Source: Pseudomonadota bacterium (GTDB lineage Bacteria; Desulfobacterota; Desulfobacteria; Desulfobacterales; Desulfobacteraceae). Taken from it: a DNA stretch of 15,450 nt. Where the stretch lies: the NCBI GenBank assembly GCA_018816605.1, contig JAHIVS010000252.1:1-15450 (forward strand). Reading direction: 5' to 3'. This document shows, piece after piece, positions 14,159 to 15,450 of the stretch (position 1 is its first letter; each line of letters starts with the position of its first letter). Below the pieces are notes generated by a model. That model had not been told where the DNA came from. It saw nothing but the letters and a program-made list of their open reading frames with translations, and searched no databases. Made by a program: the position numbers and the translations under genes.

Positions 14159-14614
14159 ATGGGCAGGTTTTTTCAGGCGCATGGCTTTTCAGGTTCACTT
14201 TTTTCGAGAATGCAGATGAAACGATTTGGTTCCACACATGCAGACGCAAAAAAAATGGATGAGACCCAGCTTTTTCTCATGAAACTGCATTTATTGATTG
14301 TGATGGTAAAAGCCAAACTCAAAGGGTATCCCACAGGCGATTTCCGGAAAGAGGCCGTACTGGAAAACACTGCCAGTCTTTTTAAGACCCTTCCCCATCT
14401 AAACATCGGTATTCTCGGACCCAATATTTCTTCCCATCTTTTCAAGGAACGGGTTAAGTTATTGAGTGTTATGGCCATTGCCATTATCAGTAAAGACTAT
14501 CCCCTGGGAATTCACCGCCGGGAAGCCGTTCTTGATAATATGGAAAACATAATTAAAAGCGTATTCCCCAGACAAAAAATATCCTTGTTCCATGAAGTAT
14601 TGATGGCAGCTTGA
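14159..14614 (+). CDS. Unrecognised small protein with two copies of one motif
   Basis: I do not recognise a family. The 151-residue protein contains two units 57 residues apart that share the pattern YPxGxxR[KR]EAVL[ED]N (residues 57-70 and 114-127; 9 of 14 positions identical plus two conservative), each preceded by a hydrophobic helix (LHLLIVMVKAKL; KLLSVMAIAII) and followed by an amphipathic helix (ASLFKTLP; ENIIKSVFP). This looks like a tandem duplication of a roughly 40-residue helical module. The start is uncertain: ATG 14159 has GAGGGG 14 bases away, while ATG 14216 has GAGA at 6 bases; the conserved part begins near residue 36, so either works. It lies 61 bases after the dynamin-like gene and 27 before the receiver gene, same strand, suggesting one operon. 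Role unknown; a protein-interaction module is a guess. Confidence 0.75.
   Translation: MGRFFQAHGFSGSLFSRMQMKRFGSTHADAKKMDETQLFLMKLHLLIVMVKAKLKGYPTGDFRKEAVLENTASLFKTLPHLNIGILGPNISSHLFKERVKLLSVMAIAIISKDYPLGIHRREAVLDNMENIIKSVFPRQKISLFHEVLMAA
14327..14368 (+). repeat. First copy of the YPxGxxR motif, coding repeat
   Basis: Codons 57-70 of the duplicated-motif protein, YPTGDFRKEAVLEN. The duplication is clear in protein but DNA identity to the second copy is much reduced, so it is old. Confidence 0.8.
14498..14539 (+). repeat. Second copy of the YPxGxxR motif, coding repeat
   Basis: Codons 114-127, YPLGIHRREAVLDN, aligned without gaps to the first copy. Conserved Tyr-Pro, Gly, Arg and Glu-Ala-Val-Leu positions suggest the module, not just the sequence, is under selection. 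Confidence 0.8.
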
Positions 14615-14629
14615 TGCCCATATCCCTGC

Positions 14630-14634
14630 GGAGG
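14630..14634 (+). promoter_or_regulatory. Ribosome binding site that decides the receiver gene start
   Basis: GGAGG lies 7 bases before ATT 14642 and 10 before ATT 14645, both in frame with the receiver domain. No ATG, GTG, TTG or CTG exists in that frame between the upstream TGA (14612-14614) and CTG 14663, which would already cut into the first beta strand. Confidence 0.7.
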
Positions 14635-14641
14635 AAACCCC

Positions 14642-15013
14642 ATTATTGAGAACGTTAAAATACTGGTGGTGGATGATGATCCCGGAATCCGTGACCTGAT
14701 CGTAAATGCATTGACCTATTGCGTGAATCGGCAGGTATTGTCCTTTGAAAGCGGCCTGTCTGCATGGCGATACATAGAGGAGGGGAAAGCGGCAGATGTT
14801 GTGATCTGCGACGTTGACATGCCGGATATGAACGGGTTTGAGCTTCTGGCAAAGGTAAAACAAGCGCATCCTGGAAAAACTTTCATTATCATGTCCGGTG
14901 TGGCTGACAACGAAAAAAAAGCCGAGGCGGCCGGTGCCGATGCCTTCCTGGGAAAACCCTTTTCCATAAATGATCTGTTCAATATTGTGCAATGCTATGT
15001 TGTTGATGGATAG
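14642..15013 (+). CDS. Stand-alone response-regulator receiver domain, probable ATT start
   Basis: A single CheY-like receiver domain of 123 residues from ATT 14642. Strand 1 is VKILVVDDDPG with acidic residues Asp11-13. The phosphoacceptor is Asp57 in VVICDVDMPDMNGFELL. The conserved Ser is in IIMSG and the Lys in FLGKPF. There is no output domain, so it probably acts by protein contact, as CheY or Spo0F does. Start choice: GGAGG at 14630-14634 sits 7 bases before ATT 14642; the first GTG (14666) would remove most of strand 1 and could not give a complete fold. AUU starts are rare but known (infC). It is in the same frame as the preceding gene, 27 bases after its TGA. No histidine kinase is in the window. 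It is convergent with the HD gene, 4 bases apart. Confidence 0.88.
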   Translation: MIENVKILVVDDDPGIRDLIVNALTYCVNRQVLSFESGLSAWRYIEEGKAADVVICDVDMPDMNGFELLAKVKQAHPGKTFIIMSGVADNEKKAEAAGADAFLGKPFSINDLFNIVQCYVVDG

Positions 15014-15017
15014 CTTT

Positions 15018-15450
15018 TTATTGTTTTTTAATGGCCGCAGGGACCTTGTCCGATAACTGTGACGGTTTAAAGGGCAGGTGTTTGAATATTTTTGTTTCAA
15101 GACCCAGGGTGTTCTCCCACATGGTCTGGATCCGGGTCATAAATTCAGGCTTTGTGCCATATCGGACCTGAATATATTCCAGCCGTCTTTCCAGGGAAAC
15201 CACCTGGTCATGCAAGACGCGTTTATCTGCATAATTGACGATTTCCTGTTCCGAAATCCCCGGCCCCCCCTGGCAGATATCAAGAATGACATGCTGGCGG
15301 ATGATCTCTCCTATCTCGGGGTATCCCATGCTTTTGAGAAGAAGTCCGCCGGTTTCCGAATGCACCTCTCCTGTGCTGAAACTTCTTGTTTTAGTGATAT
15401 CGTGGAGAAGGGCTGCGCAAATAACACGATCAATATGGAGAGAGGGGAAG
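15018..15450 (-). CDS. HD-domain protein, N-terminus beyond window
   Basis: The frame stays open to the right edge, so the gene starts outside the window; 144 C-terminal residues are visible. An HD-type metal-dependent phosphohydrolase core is seen: the first visible residues include CAALLHDITKT with the His-Asp pair, then HSETGGLLLKSMGYPEIGEIIRQHV with a further conserved His region, and NYADKRVLHDQVVSLERRL, resembling the helix that follows the HD core in small HD hydrolases. The tail LPFKPSQLSDKVPAAIKKQ looks flexible. Substrate (nucleotide, cyclic dinucleotide or other) cannot be told from this part. HD proteins of this kind may be single-domain or fused to an N-terminal nucleotidyltransferase; only the missing part can show which. 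A GTG inside the frame at 15365 is internal, because the HD pair lies upstream of it. Confidence 0.85.
   Translation of the reverse strand, partial: FPSLHIDRVICAALLHDITKTRSFSTGEVHSETGGLLLKSMGYPEIGEIIRQHVILDICQGGPGISEQEIVNYADKRVLHDQVVSLERRLEYIQVRYGTKPEFMTRIQTMWENTLGLETKIFKHLPFKPSQLSDKVPAAIKKQ

Noticed and set aside
14159..15013. In-frame TGA (14612-14614) between the duplicated-motif protein and the receiver, as selenocysteine or readthrough fusion
   Set aside because: No convincing SECIS-like hairpin directly follows the TGA, the intervening codons look like non-coding spacer, and a strong ribosome binding site sits just before the receiver frame. Separate genes explain it better.

Overview
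This window looks like a chromosomal segment of a Gram-negative, probably anaerobic bacterium. The mix of housekeeping and signalling genes and the moderate base composition suggest a sulfate-reducer-like member of Desulfobacterota (Desulfobacteraceae type). That placement rests on general gene style only; there is no rRNA or diagnostic pathway here.

Left block (1-3173, all +): a tightly coupled run of argH (5' end cut by the window), an LptM-like lipoprotein, folK, a small transaldolase (Fsa/TalC family) and pgsA. Adjacent genes overlap at GTGA or ATGA junctions, or a ribosome binding site overlaps the previous stop codon, so this is almost certainly one operon. It is followed by tRNA-Gly(GCC) and tRNA-Cys(GCA) with their own near-consensus promoter and a terminator.

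Accessory patch (about 3436-5450): a gene-poor stretch ending in a very strong intrinsic terminator, then visibly AT-rich DNA. The latter carries a decayed EamA-type transporter gene (two frame disruptions, lost C-terminus) and an intact MarR-GNAT fusion gene. This looks acquired, and it sits just downstream of the tRNA pair.

Middle block (5515-9166): a cyclic-nucleotide-binding-fold/SpoIIE-type phosphatase (-), a universal stress protein with altered nucleotide-site residues (+), a typical 2-Cys peroxiredoxin (-) with its terminator, and an ArsR-methyltransferase fusion (+) preceded by a long leader. The theme is stress response and regulation.

Right block (9278-15450): bifunctional mannose-1-phosphate guanylyltransferase/mannose-6-phosphate isomerase (+), an unrecognised helical protein (-), YqgE/AlgH (+), a 742-residue dynamin-like GTPase (+), a small protein made of two copies of one motif (+), a stand-alone receiver domain that appears to start at ATT (+), and the C-terminal part of an HD-domain protein (-, cut by the window end). 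The least explained part is the yqgE, dynamin-like, duplicated-motif and receiver series. The genes are co-directional and closely spaced, and the duplicated-motif protein matches no family I recognise. I see no CRISPR array, insertion sequence, integrase, rRNA or obvious defence system.
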